Positions 37,338 through 48,121 of a stretch of 64,000 nt of DNA are shown in pieces; the stretch's first letter is position 1, and every line of letters begins with the position of its first letter. This stretch comes from Bacteroidaceae bacterium (GTDB lineage Bacteria > Bacteroidota > Bacteroidia > Bacteroidales > Bacteroidaceae): assembly GCA_017522785.1 (NCBI GenBank), contig JAFWYF010000001.1, positions 186,001 through 250,000 on the forward strand, written 5' to 3'. Both the position numbers and the translations under genes were made by a program. The notes under the pieces were generated by a model, which saw nothing but the letters and a program-made list of their open reading frames with translations, was not told the DNA's origin and made no database searches.

Positions 37338-37583
37338 TCACTCACCAACACCTTTTAGGGTTTGACGTAGAAGCATGTCGATATTGTCGTCGCTATTTTC
37401 TCTCTCCTTGTTCAGTTTTACAAGAAAATCGGCCATAGTCTTTAGTACCTGATTAATAGTCGAAGGGTCTTCGCAGTTGTGTGTGAGTTTCTCTAATCGT
37501 CTTATCAAACGTCTAAAGAGGGTCAGTGTCTCCTTCTGTACATCATCGATGGTAATTTTTTCTCTCTTTTTCTCTGTTGTCAT
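37338..37583 (-). CDS. Small helical protein of unknown function
   Basis: 81-residue charged, probably all-helical cytosolic protein (MTTEKKREKITIDDVQKETL, LFRRLIRRLEKLTHNC, DDNIDMLLRQTLKGVGE). I do not recognise the family; it does not match exonuclease VII small subunit. It is transcribed divergently from the phage-like genes, with 143 bp between the starts, and ends 56 bp before the carbonic anhydrase start. Its position at the left edge of the phage-like block makes it a candidate regulator or packaging accessory of that block, but it could equally be a host gene. A possible -7 box TAACTTCG (minus strand) lies at 37604-37611. Confidence 0.6.
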   Translation of the reverse strand: MTTEKKREKITIDDVQKETLTLFRRLIRRLEKLTHNCEDPSTINQVLKTMADFLVKLNKERENSDDNIDMLLRQTLKGVGE

Positions 37584-37726
37584 TTCAATAATCTTTTAGA
37601 ATACGAAGTTACAGCTACAAACCCTTTTGTAAGTTGTTGTATTGATACTTTTAAGGAAAATAGTTATTATAATTCTGCAACCCCTTTCCATAGTTTACTG
37701 CTTTCTTTTGCACAAAAATTCAAACT

Positions 37727-38317
37727 ATGGTTAAAACTAATTTATTAAACGGATTGACCGGTGCTTTAGGGCTTTATTCCGGTGTAAAAGGGCTGTTCGA
37801 TTCAGCCTCGCTGGCACGTAAACAGAAACGTCTGCTGGCAGATGCAAAGGCCGAAGAGTCGGCATGGTTCAAACGTAATTATTACGGTAACTATCTCGAA
37901 AACAGCATGGCTAAGGCTGCGCTTAAGCGTGTGGAAAATACACTTCATAGACAAAATGCTCAGAACAGGGCTTATGCTCGAGTGAATGGTGCCACACCTG
38001 AACTAACGCGTGCTCGCAATGCACAAGGGTTGCGCTCAATGGAAAATCTAATGACAAATATGGCTACTCAGAGCGATACCCGACGTGAAAATATCTACGC
38101 ACAGCACATGCAAAACAAAAATGCCTTCCGAAACAGAGAACTAGCGATGTTACAAGACGAAGAACAACGTGCCGGGAACAGCATGCTTGGTGGTGCACAG
38201 TTGGTGAAAAATGCTCTCCTAGGTATGAATTGGGGTAAACAAAAGAGTGATAACATAAAGGATGAAGGAGTTTATGGAGAGACGAAAGAACAATATCCTG
38301 TTTGGGACTGGGGATAA
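37727..38317 (+). CDS. Phage DNA-ejection-like helical protein
   Basis: 196-residue protein. A short Gly/Ala-rich hydrophobic start (TGALGLYSGVKGLFDSASLA) is followed by long charged helices: KQKRLLADAKAEESAWFKRN, YYGNYLENSMAKAALKRV, TLHRQNAQNRAYARVNGATP. The combination of hydrophobic N-terminal segment, Ala/Gln/Arg-rich helices and the GATPELTRARNAQ segment resembles internal virion or DNA-ejection proteins of Bacteroidetes podovirus-like prophages (T7 gp14-like role). This is pattern recognition without alignment. It is the first gene of the cluster, and its end overlaps the next gene by about 44-56 bp in another frame. Confidence 0.6.
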   Translation: MVKTNLLNGLTGALGLYSGVKGLFDSASLARKQKRLLADAKAEESAWFKRNYYGNYLENSMAKAALKRVENTLHRQNAQNRAYARVNGATPELTRARNAQGLRSMENLMTNMATQSDTRRENIYAQHMQNKNAFRNRELAMLQDEEQRAGNSMLGGAQLVKNALLGMNWGKQKSDNIKDEGVYGETKEQYPVWDWG

Positions 38318-38819
38318 TTCGATGTTGCCCTATGATGACGAGTATGATGGGCATAAGGAGCATGTAGATAATATAAAAAAGGATTTGTATATGCTCAACC
38401 GTGCACGAAACAGAGCTTTGGTAAGCGATTTTGCATCGGGACTAGTGAATTTAATTGCTCGTCGAAAGGGTAGTCGTGTCGTTCTGCCAACAGATTCTAC
38501 CGAGAAATATAACAAGGTTTTGTTGCAGTTGAACGATAAACTGCACATGGCACAAAGAGATTATGATGGAGAAATAGCACGCAAAAAGGTCTTTACACAG
38601 CAACCAAAGCAAACTGCTGTAGCAACCCCCAATCAAAACAGTGCTACCAACAACTCACTGCCAAAGGTAACGCTCTTGAAACCAATCTCGTCGTTCTCGA
38701 TAAGACAAGCAAACAGCAAAAATAGTATCAATAACAGTATGAAAGTAGTAGAGCAGTGGAGAAAAGAAAAAATGATACTGCCTAATTGGTATTCTAATAA
38801 GTCAAACAAAAAGAGATAA
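38274..38819 (+). CDS. Small basic protein of the phage-like cluster
   Basis: 181-residue basic, low-complexity protein (Asn/Gln/Ser/Lys-rich second half) with no recognised domain. The start is uncertain. ATG at 38262 gives 185 residues; ATG at 38274, used here, is preceded by AAGGAG; ATG at 38322 would avoid overlap with the previous gene. A central segment RARNRALVSDFASGLVNLIA may form an amphipathic helix. It ends 18 bp before the giant gene. Position between two ejection-like genes suggests a virion-associated or scaffolding role, inferred from context only. Confidence 0.55.
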   Translation: MERRKNNILFGTGDNSMLPYDDEYDGHKEHVDNIKKDLYMLNRARNRALVSDFASGLVNLIARRKGSRVVLPTDSTEKYNKVLLQLNDKLHMAQRDYDGEIARKKVFTQQPKQTAVATPNQNSATNNSLPKVTLLKPISSFSIRQANSKNSINNSMKVVEQWRKEKMILPNWYSNKSNKKR

Positions 38820-38837
38820 TCTAAAAATTTTACAAAT

Positions 38838-41800
38838 ATGTTACAGAATTACGAAAATTCGAAAAAGAGAAAAGAGAAACAGAATAGCTTTTCTTTTGCA
38901 AATGAACAAGATGCATTTGAAGCGGATAGCTTAATGGAGCAACCCGATTTTTCCGATATACAGCGGAATATGCAAAACGCTTCGGCATCCATGCGACAGT
39001 CGCAACAATATATCGATGCTCTTGGTAATAAACCGCAGCGTGAAGAGTATTATCGTAGCCAAATGCGCGATTATCTTGTTCCACAAGATACCGAGATGCG
39101 TCGTCGCCGACAGTTTGTTATGTCGAAAAATGCAATAGATGATGCTCTTGACGATTATTACAACAACGAGGTCTATCCCGAATTTGAGGCACAACGCAAG
39201 GCGGCTTACGACAAAGGACGTAAGGATTTTGAAAGTTTTGCTCGTGTTCCGGGAGCAAATCCACATGCGGCATTGGCAGGGATGCAAAGAAATAGCGACC
39301 CCGAGAAGGTTATAAATAGCACTATGTCTTCTCTTAATGATAAAGGATTGGACGATATCTCGGGTGCGTATGCCCGTTATGCGGGACTCGACCCCGAAAC
39401 CTATCGCGAGACGGTGCTTAAACCAAATATTTATAACCGAATGGTTAATAAGTATGTCGATGATGCAACTCCACGTAACTCTGCGGAATATATATATCGT
39501 GGAGTAGTCGGTAATTCTCTAATAGGAAAGGCCGGCGCATTAGGACAAAAACTGTACACAGGGAAAAACAGTGAACAGTTTATTGATGATGAGGGTATGG
39601 CCAATTATGGGGCAAACCGCATGGAGAATTTTGCGGTAGGTGTAGGCTCGTTAATGCTCGATGCGTCCATGTTTCATGGTATTGGTGCCGGTGCAGGAAA
39701 AGTAACAAAAGGTGCTACCTCGTTGGCACAAAAGCATCTTGCCGGAAAACTTCTTGCAAAAGGCGCAGAAAACGGTATTACTGTTGCCGGAGCCGATGCT
39801 ATGGCTAAGAAGATGATAACCAACAGCCTGAAAGCAAAAATTGCACAAAGTTCATTAACGCAAGGTTTGACATTGGGCGCTTATGATGCGGCCAATAGCG
39901 TTGCCGATGATATTCTGCACGACCAATCTGTAAACGTTGGCAAAGCTGCGGGTTCCTTTGCTAAAGGATTTGGTACGGGTGTTGCTCTTGGTGCGGTAGG
40001 TACTCCGTTGCGTGAGCAGGCGCGTGGCCTCACGGGGCTGAAAAAAGTCGCTGCGTCAGCAGGTGTTCTCAGTGCAGAATCGGCTGTATTTACAGCTGCA
40101 ACAGAGGCGGAAAAATTGAGTATGGGAGTTGAGATTGAACCAATAGACCTTATTCACGATTTTGGAGAGAGCATGGCAACTTTGGCATCTATGCGCATGT
40201 TTAATTGGCGACCGGTACGTGGAAAAAGTGCATTGAACTCAGTGGGACGTTTGAAAGAGGAGTTACGATTTACGCCTACAGAGAAAGAGGAAATAGCCGA
40301 TGCCGGTGTAGAACCCGAAACATTTATCTCTAAATTGGAAAAGGCATTGAATGTGTCGTCGAAAGGACTGTCAGTCGAAGGCATTGATGTAAAGGATGAT
40401 TATATAAAATTGATGTCCGACCCGGAACTATCGGCTTCGGCACGTTCAAAATTGTTGTACATAGTAAATGGAAAGGTAACATCGACACCTCCTGTTGCTG
40501 TAGATTACACTCTCGAAGAGTTACCCGACGGCAAGGCAAGAGCAACACTTTACGATATTACAGGTGGAAAAATAGAAACAATGGAACTACAAAATAGAAG
40601 CTCCATTGAGGGTTTCTTGCTGATGAAAGCAGGTGCATTGCGTCGTAACCGACTTGCAACGTACGAAGAAATCTTACAACGTAACTACAATACACAGGAT
40701 TTCTTCAGACAGGCCGGTATATATGCAAAAGAGAAGGGTATAAGTAGCGATGCTGTTTCCGATGCCATGTATAAAAAGGCAAAGAAAGAGCCGTTGAGCA
40801 ACGAGGAAAACAATATGCTCGACGAAATTTTGCAACGCACCGGATATGGCGAAAGTGAATTGGGCAAAATGTTGCTGGGAATGCGTCGTTATGTGGAAAA
40901 TGAGTATAATCTTTTCCCCGGTACTTTGGCTGCAAATAGCGATAAACCAACATATCGTATCTCTAAAAATATAAATGCCGCTCTTGAAAAATATGAGAGT
41001 TTGATGCGAGAACAAATAGATGTTTTAAACGGTAAATTACCACGCGAAAAATCATTTGTTTCCTATCTTAGTGAAACTGACAAAATGTACTCCGATATGA
41101 GCAATAGCGACATATTGGATATGGAGCGCAATAACTATGAACGTGGAATTACAGATAGCAATTCGGCAATACTTGAATATGATGAAGTTCCTGATATCAC
41201 CGAGGGACTTGGCATTAAAAAGGACGATTATGGCTTGCATCCACAAAAATGGAACAAACGATATAAATGGAACGTCTATGGCTATAGAAACACTCCCGAA
41301 AGAATGGAGGACTTTGCAAAACTAGCCAAGAAAGTCGCTGCAGAATATGGTATGGATGTCGAATTTATTCGTGACGAAAGGCAAATTCCATATAAAGGTA
41401 ATCCGGAATATAAGCATATGATTGTAGCACGTGGATGGTATAGTTCAAAAGATAATAAAGTTGTACTAAACCTCCCTAATATGCTCGACTCTCACGAGGT
41501 AGAAAGAACTATTTTCCACGAGGTGGTAGGACACTATGGCTTTGGTCGTGTTTTTGGAGTCTATTATGAACGTTTTCTCGAAGATGTCTATCGTAGAGCT
41601 ACCCCCGAACTTAAACGAAATATACACGAAAAATCGAGGTCGTATGGAAATTCGTTGCATACTCTTGTCGATGAATATATTGCCGACCTTGCAGAATATC
41701 CGCCAAGTAACCGTGAACAACGTTCGGTGTTACGTCGTTTCAAAGATTTTGTGAAAAATATGCTTCGTAAAAATGAAACTTATCGTTACAATAGTTCCAT

Positions 41801-43316
41801 TTCTTATAATGAATTAAAAGAGTTGATTGATTTGCATAATAATGCAATGAAAAAGAACAGAAGCTCCGAATGGGAACGTAAAAACGTTTTTAAGGATTTC
41901 AGAGATTCTTATTATGCTAATGAGGATTATACCGATAGCGATAAATATTACGAGAATGAGGTAAAACTCTACGATAACGACCCAACAATGAGCTATGTTG
42001 CAGAACCCTTCCGTGCACGACGCAAATTGCATGTCGATATACGCAAACAGTGGAATGCGGCTCATGGCAAGAATGCAACAGATAACAGTGTTACAAATGG
42101 CAACAGCTATCGTTTTGTGGGTGTAAAAGGCTTGGAGAATTTAGAGAGAACTATTGGCCGAAAATCGGAAATGCATGCAAAACTCGACAGAGCAAAAGAG
42201 ATGTATGCAAAAAATCAGTCGCCTCGATTGATAAAGGCTGTTACAGGCTGGGAAATGGGTGCCGATGGTGAGTGGCGCATGGAAATAGACGACAACATAG
42301 CGTTGAATGATTATATTGGAATATCTCTTAAGGCTTCCGATGACATACTCTATCCTACATACAAACAGATAATGCGTAAATCGCCCGAAGAACGTTCTGT
42401 GCTCGATAACGAAATGATGGAGGCGATATATGAAAGGGTAACTCCAGTCGATAAGTTTGCACGACTCGATTATATAGTCAATGATAATAGGTTTTTTACT
42501 CTCTATCCCGAATTACGCGACGTTCCGGTGAAATTTGAGAATATGGGTGGTGAATTGTGCCGATATGATACCAGAAATGGAGTTCTCTATTTGGATAAAC
42601 GTGCATTGCATGACCCTGCTCTGAGTGATGAACTGCTTGTTCCCATGCAGCAGATGGTACAAGAGTATGAAAATTTCTCGCGTGGCAGAGATGCAAAAGG
42701 GTATGCGCTTGATAGTGAGATTGCCGATTATGAAGATGCCTGTTACATTGCAGATGTGCTTACAAAAAATGAAAACAATCCCGATTTCGACAAGCGTTTT
42801 ATGAAAGCACGACGCGACTTTCGTGCCAATTTTGGAATGCCATATTCGCAATTTCGAAAAATCTTTCCCAGTGTCAATGAGTATGTCAATTATTTACGTA
42901 CCGGAAAAACCAGAGCTACTATTGGCGATGTGGAACTTCGTAATGTAAGACGTCGTAAGGATACTCCAATGTATACCCGTTCTGTTATGACTGCCGAGAG
43001 TACCGAAGATTATCCTCGTAGTGGTCAGGTTCGTAATGCTCGCCCACGTACTGTAAAGAATTATTTGCAAGGTCCGCTCGATATAATAAAGGAGAGAATG
43101 TTCTTCCTGAACGAACAGGACAATGCTATTGGCCGTTTGCGCGGAGAAATAATGAACAGGGAAATTCCTGTCGACGAAGTGATGTCAAATGATATGTTCG
43201 ATGGCATGAATCGAGATATTTATCGCAACGATATAAAAAATCTGCGCGATAGAATATCTAAAAGTAGAGAGAACCTCGATGCAATATTGCGTATGCGAAG
43301 AAAAAGATTGAACTAA
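38838..43316 (+). CDS. Giant phage-type protein with zincin metallopeptidase motif
   Basis: 1492-residue protein, by far the largest in the window. The N-terminal ~230 residues are charged and helical. Residues about 260-450 are Gly/Ala-rich and membrane-active looking (NFAVGVGSLMLDAS, GIGAGAGKVTKGATSLAQK, AAGSFAKGFGTGVALGAVG), as in internal virion proteins that form a trans-envelope channel. A zincin motif HEVVGHYG lies at residues 894-901 (His894, Glu895, His898), with a candidate third ligand Glu946 in VDEYIADLAE. This HExxGH...EEYxA pattern is known from large polyvalent phage and conjugative proteins. The C-terminal ~500 residues are charged and unassigned. One continuous frame suggests selection. 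No signal peptide is seen. Confidence 0.7.
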   Translation: MLQNYENSKKRKEKQNSFSFANEQDAFEADSLMEQPDFSDIQRNMQNASASMRQSQQYIDALGNKPQREEYYRSQMRDYLVPQDTEMRRRRQFVMSKNAIDDALDDYYNNEVYPEFEAQRKAAYDKGRKDFESFARVPGANPHAALAGMQRNSDPEKVINSTMSSLNDKGLDDISGAYARYAGLDPETYRETVLKPNIYNRMVNKYVDDATPRNSAEYIYRGVVGNSLIGKAGALGQKLYTGKNSEQFIDDEGMANYGANRMENFAVGVGSLMLDASMFHGIGAGAGKVTKGATSLAQKHLAGKLLAKGAENGITVAGADAMAKKMITNSLKAKIAQSSLTQGLTLGAYDAANSVADDILHDQSVNVGKAAGSFAKGFGTGVALGAVGTPLREQARGLTGLKKVAASAGVLSAESAVFTAATEAEKLSMGVEIEPIDLIHDFGESMATLASMRMFNWRPVRGKSALNSVGRLKEELRFTPTEKEEIADAGVEPETFISKLEKALNVSSKGLSVEGIDVKDDYIKLMSDPELSASARSKLLYIVNGKVTSTPPVAVDYTLEELPDGKARATLYDITGGKIETMELQNRSSIEGFLLMKAGALRRNRLATYEEILQRNYNTQDFFRQAGIYAKEKGISSDAVSDAMYKKAKKEPLSNEENNMLDEILQRTGYGESELGKMLLGMRRYVENEYNLFPGTLAANSDKPTYRISKNINAALEKYESLMREQIDVLNGKLPREKSFVSYLSETDKMYSDMSNSDILDMERNNYERGITDSNSAILEYDEVPDITEGLGIKKDDYGLHPQKWNKRYKWNVYGYRNTPERMEDFAKLAKKVAAEYGMDVEFIRDERQIPYKGNPEYKHMIVARGWYSSKDNKVVLNLPNMLDSHEVERTIFHEVVGHYGFGRVFGVYYERFLEDVYRRATPELKRNIHEKSRSYGNSLHTLVDEYIADLAEYPPSNREQRSVLRRFKDFVKNMLRKNETYRYNSSISYNELKELIDLHNNAMKKNRSSEWERKNVFKDFRDSYYANEDYTDSDKYYENEVKLYDNDPTMSYVAEPFRARRKLHVDIRKQWNAAHGKNATDNSVTNGNSYRFVGVKGLENLERTIGRKSEMHAKLDRAKEMYAKNQSPRLIKAVTGWEMGADGEWRMEIDDNIALNDYIGISLKASDDILYPTYKQIMRKSPEERSVLDNEMMEAIYERVTPVDKFARLDYIVNDNRFFTLYPELRDVPVKFENMGGELCRYDTRNGVLYLDKRALHDPALSDELLVPMQQMVQEYENFSRGRDAKGYALDSEIADYEDACYIADVLTKNENNPDFDKRFMKARRDFRANFGMPYSQFRKIFPSVNEYVNYLRTGKTRATIGDVELRNVRRRKDTPMYTRSVMTAESTEDYPRSGQVRNARPRTVKNYLQGPLDIIKERMFFLNEQDNAIGRLRGEIMNREIPVDEVMSNDMFDGMNRDIYRNDIKNLRDRISKSRENLDAILRMRRKRLN

Positions 43317-43356
43317 TATGCTCGAACAAGCATGTGTTAAGTAAATTTGTAATGTG

Positions 43357-45357
43357 ATGAATAGATTTTTAAATAGAAAAGTGAAGGCAACCTCTCGAAA
43401 GAATATAGAGCAACCTATAGTAGAGGAGAGTGGCATGGCTGTCGATTTTTTGAACGAGTGTGCTGCTTGCTGGAACGCCCTTGATGAGGCTCGTCGCAAA
43501 TTGCGACGAAGCCTCATGTATAGTTACGGCGATCAGTGGGGCGATTATGTGCTCGACCCCGACACAAACAACTATATAACAGAAGGTGAACTAATAAAAA
43601 AGAACGGCAAGGTGCCATTGAAAAATAATATGATAGCACCTATTCTAAACAATGTCGACGGACAGTTGCGTCAAAATCTTATGCGTCCTGTGTGCATAGC
43701 ACGCGACCAAAGTGAAAGCAAGATAGGCGAAATGATGTCTATTGCTATTGAATATGTTCATGATATAAACGAATTGGAAGAGGTCGATTCTGCCTCTATG
43801 CGTATGCTCCTGAATGGAGGTATGACAGCTCAACGCATAGAATTTGGTGTAAATCCTTCGCGTAACAAACAAGATGTATGGGTGTACGAGGTTAATCCTT
43901 CGCGACTCTTTTTCAATACCAATCTCGAGGATGTGCGCATGTGGGATGTAACCTGCATAGGAGAATTATTTGATATCCCTCTCGATGATTTGTTGGCTCA
44001 TTTCGGTCGTACACCACATGAAAAGGAGAAACTAAAACTCATCTATGGCGGTGCTACAAACTACTCCTATGTGGCAAGCAGGGGTGTGCAAGGCGATGAG
44101 TCGCGCCTGCTCTCTTTTTACTCTCCTTCGCGTAACGATCTTTGCAGGGTCATCTTGGGGTGGCGTTTGGAGTCGCGCGATGCCTACTATTGGAACGATA
44201 CCATGCATGGCACATGGGGCTATTTGCCCTATAACGAAGAGAGTCGCAAAGGGCTTGATGCCGAAAACGAGAAACGTCGCGAAGATGCAAAAAAAGAAGG
44301 TGTAGAGGATGACGATGTTCTAACAATAGAGTACACCTATTCTACTGAACGATATTGGTACTATCGTTATATGTCGCCTTATGGGCATGTGCTAAAAGAG
44401 GGGCGTAGTCCATACTGGCATGGCGAGCATAATTATGTGTTGCATCTCTATCCTCTTGTGCAGGGTAAATTGGGTAATTTTGTGGAGCAGTTTATAGACC
44501 AACAACGTGCTATAAACCGAACTGCCACACTCATAGATTTTATTCGTGGAACTTCGTCAAAAGGTGTTTTGGTCGTTGATGATGAGGCTTTTGAAAGCAT
44601 GACTCGCGAAGAGGTCGTCGATGAATATGTACGTTATAACGGAGTGCTTTTTGTGAAACTGAAGCCGGGTCAAAGCATTGATGGAGTAGTACGACAATAC
44701 AATAGTGGTGCGTCGGTAGCCGGAGATTTTGAATTGCTTAGTCTGCAACTGCGTTTGATAAATGAAATCTCAGGTGTAAATTCGGCTATGCAAGGACAAG
44801 CACCAAAAGCCGGAACTCCTGCGAGTTTGTATGCTCAACAGGCACACAACTCCTCTTTGAACCTAAAAGGGCTATTCGATAATTTCCGTACTTTTCGTCG
44901 TCGTCGCGATAACAAACTGATGAAAACCATACAGCAGTTTTATACCGAAAATCGCTATATAGATATAGCAGGTAACGACTACAGCGAAGAGGCAAAGTGG
45001 TATAATCCCGAAAAGGTGCAAAATGCCGAAATAGATTTAACTATCTCCGAAGGGTATAATACTCCTGCTTATCAAATGCTTGCAAACGATTTTCTTATGG
45101 AACTATTCAGAGCGCAAGCGTTGGATGTGAAAACATTGCTCGAAAATACATCCTATCCATTTGCCGATAAGATATTAGAAGCAATTAAACGTAACGAAGA
45201 ACAGATGGCGCAAGGAGCACCAATGGGTGGAATACCTCCCGAAGTCATGCAACAGTTACAGATAGGTCAGGGCTCACCTAATGAACAATCGCCACCTACC
45301 GATGTTGATACACAAATGCAAGAACAATATTCAGAGACTAATTTACCACAAGTGTGA
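43357..45357 (+). CDS. Phage portal-like protein
   Basis: 666-residue protein resembling portal proteins of short-tailed phages (P22/crAss-like style). Typical elements: an N-terminal helical segment with YSYGDQWGDY, VPLKNNMIAPILNNVDGQLR, a wing/stem region with VNPSRLFFNTNLEDVRMWD, LHLYPLVQGKLGNFVEQFID, QRAINRTATLIDFI, ISGVNSAMQGQAPKAGTPAS. A Gln/Pro/Gly-rich C-terminal tail (EEQMAQGAPMGGIPPEVMQQ) is common in portals. A portal forms the dodecameric DNA channel at one capsid vertex. ATG at 43357 is used; a GTG one codon earlier is possible. No terminase or capsid gene is adjacent. The call is by pattern and needs profile confirmation. Confidence 0.72.
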   Translation: MNRFLNRKVKATSRKNIEQPIVEESGMAVDFLNECAACWNALDEARRKLRRSLMYSYGDQWGDYVLDPDTNNYITEGELIKKNGKVPLKNNMIAPILNNVDGQLRQNLMRPVCIARDQSESKIGEMMSIAIEYVHDINELEEVDSASMRMLLNGGMTAQRIEFGVNPSRNKQDVWVYEVNPSRLFFNTNLEDVRMWDVTCIGELFDIPLDDLLAHFGRTPHEKEKLKLIYGGATNYSYVASRGVQGDESRLLSFYSPSRNDLCRVILGWRLESRDAYYWNDTMHGTWGYLPYNEESRKGLDAENEKRREDAKKEGVEDDDVLTIEYTYSTERYWYYRYMSPYGHVLKEGRSPYWHGEHNYVLHLYPLVQGKLGNFVEQFIDQQRAINRTATLIDFIRGTSSKGVLVVDDEAFESMTREEVVDEYVRYNGVLFVKLKPGQSIDGVVRQYNSGASVAGDFELLSLQLRLINEISGVNSAMQGQAPKAGTPASLYAQQAHNSSLNLKGLFDNFRTFRRRRDNKLMKTIQQFYTENRYIDIAGNDYSEEAKWYNPEKVQNAEIDLTISEGYNTPAYQMLANDFLMELFRAQALDVKTLLENTSYPFADKILEAIKRNEEQMAQGAPMGGIPPEVMQQLQIGQGSPNEQSPPTDVDTQMQEQYSETNLPQV

Positions 45358-45399
45358 TAATTTTTTAAAGAAACAAAACATCTTGTTAAATAAAAATAT

Positions 45400-45407
45400 T
45401 ATCTTCG
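45400..45407 (+). promoter_or_regulatory. -7 box of the small lipoprotein gene
   Basis: TATCTTCG on the plus strand, 60 bp before the ATG at 45468. It shows that the lipoprotein has its own promoter and is not simply the end of the phage-like operon. Confidence 0.5.
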
Positions 45408-45467
45408 CACTCGATATATGAATTTATGATAATATAGATGTTTAACCCTAAATACAAATATTATTTT

Positions 45468-45890
45468 ATGAAGAGAATATTTACATTTACAGTGATGATT
45501 TTGATGCTTGTTGCAACAATCTCCACAACTTCGTGTAGTACAGCAAAATCCGTGAATAGTGCATTTGCAAAGAATGGTTATATCATGGAAATGCTTTCTC
45601 CTGCTCAGCAGGCACAATTGGCACCTGTTTTGTCGGCCTTCCCCGCTTTCAATCAGGATGCTATGGGCTATTTGCAAACTGCCGGTGCTACAACATTTGT
45701 ATATGCTGTAGATGAGGCAACATGGAACTCCTATTGCAATACACTCATGAGAAATGGTTTCTCAAATATGGGAATAGGCCTTGTGAAAGCCGACAAAACC
45801 AATAATGTAACTTACAATGTTAGTGGTAAATTCACTACTATTTACAAACAGACATATCTTCTGGTAACATACACACACGCAGGTTTCTAA
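45468..45890 (+). CDS. Small lipoprotein of unknown function
   Basis: 140-residue lipoprotein. The signal peptide ends in a lipobox (TISTTSC) with acylated Cys23, followed by STAKSVNSAFAKNG. The mature part has YIMEMLSPAQQAQLAPVL, FVYAVDEATWNSYCNTLM and a C-terminal YLLVTYTHAGF. I do not recognise a family. ATG at 45468 is chosen over one ten codons upstream because the signal peptide starts here. It lies between the phage-like cluster and ligA with its own -7 box and terminator, so it is probably a host envelope gene rather than a phage gene. Confidence 0.75.
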   Translation: MKRIFTFTVMILMLVATISTTSCSTAKSVNSAFAKNGYIMEMLSPAQQAQLAPVLSAFPAFNQDAMGYLQTAGATTFVYAVDEATWNSYCNTLMRNGFSNMGIGLVKADKTNNVTYNVSGKFTTIYKQTYLLVTYTHAGF

Positions 45891-45919
45891 TAGTATAAGA
45901 ACAGGAGTTGTAATACTTT

Positions 45920-45960
45920 ATCAGAGAGCGTCATTTTTTTCTATTGACGCTCTCTGATTT
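45920..45960 (+). terminator. Terminator after the small lipoprotein gene
   Basis: A 14-bp perfect stem ATCAGAGAGCGTCA (45920-45933) / TGACGCTCTCTGAT (45945-45958) with T residues following, 30 bp after the stop. Confidence 0.85.
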
Positions 45961-46019
45961 AATTTATATTTTGTAAATTCGCGTTTGAAAATTAAGAAAT
46001 TCTTAAATACGTGGTTTAA

Positions 46020-48062
<2,043 letters not shown>

Positions 48063-48121
48063 TTAAAATATAATGTTTTTATAATATTTTGATGTATTTT
48101 TGTGGTCGCTAAGAAAATAAC

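Larger units (their letters stand above)
37727..45357 (+). mobile_element. Isolated phage-derived virion gene cluster
   Basis: Four plus-strand genes with phage-virion character: ejection-like protein, small basic protein, giant zincin protein, portal-like protein. They fill 7.6 kb between a gamma carbonic anhydrase gene and ligA. No integrase, repressor, terminase, capsid, tail, lysis gene, tRNA attachment site or flanking direct repeat was found. All frames are open, including one of 1492 codons. Codon use looks like that of the neighbours. The portal-like gene is last, unlike the usual order with portal before capsid and ejection genes. It is either a conserved remnant, one segment of a split prophage, or a domesticated particle or delivery device. 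Confidence 0.6.

Noticed and set aside
37338-37583. Exonuclease VII small subunit (xseB)
   Set aside because: Size is similar, but the helical motif and an adjacent xseA are missing.
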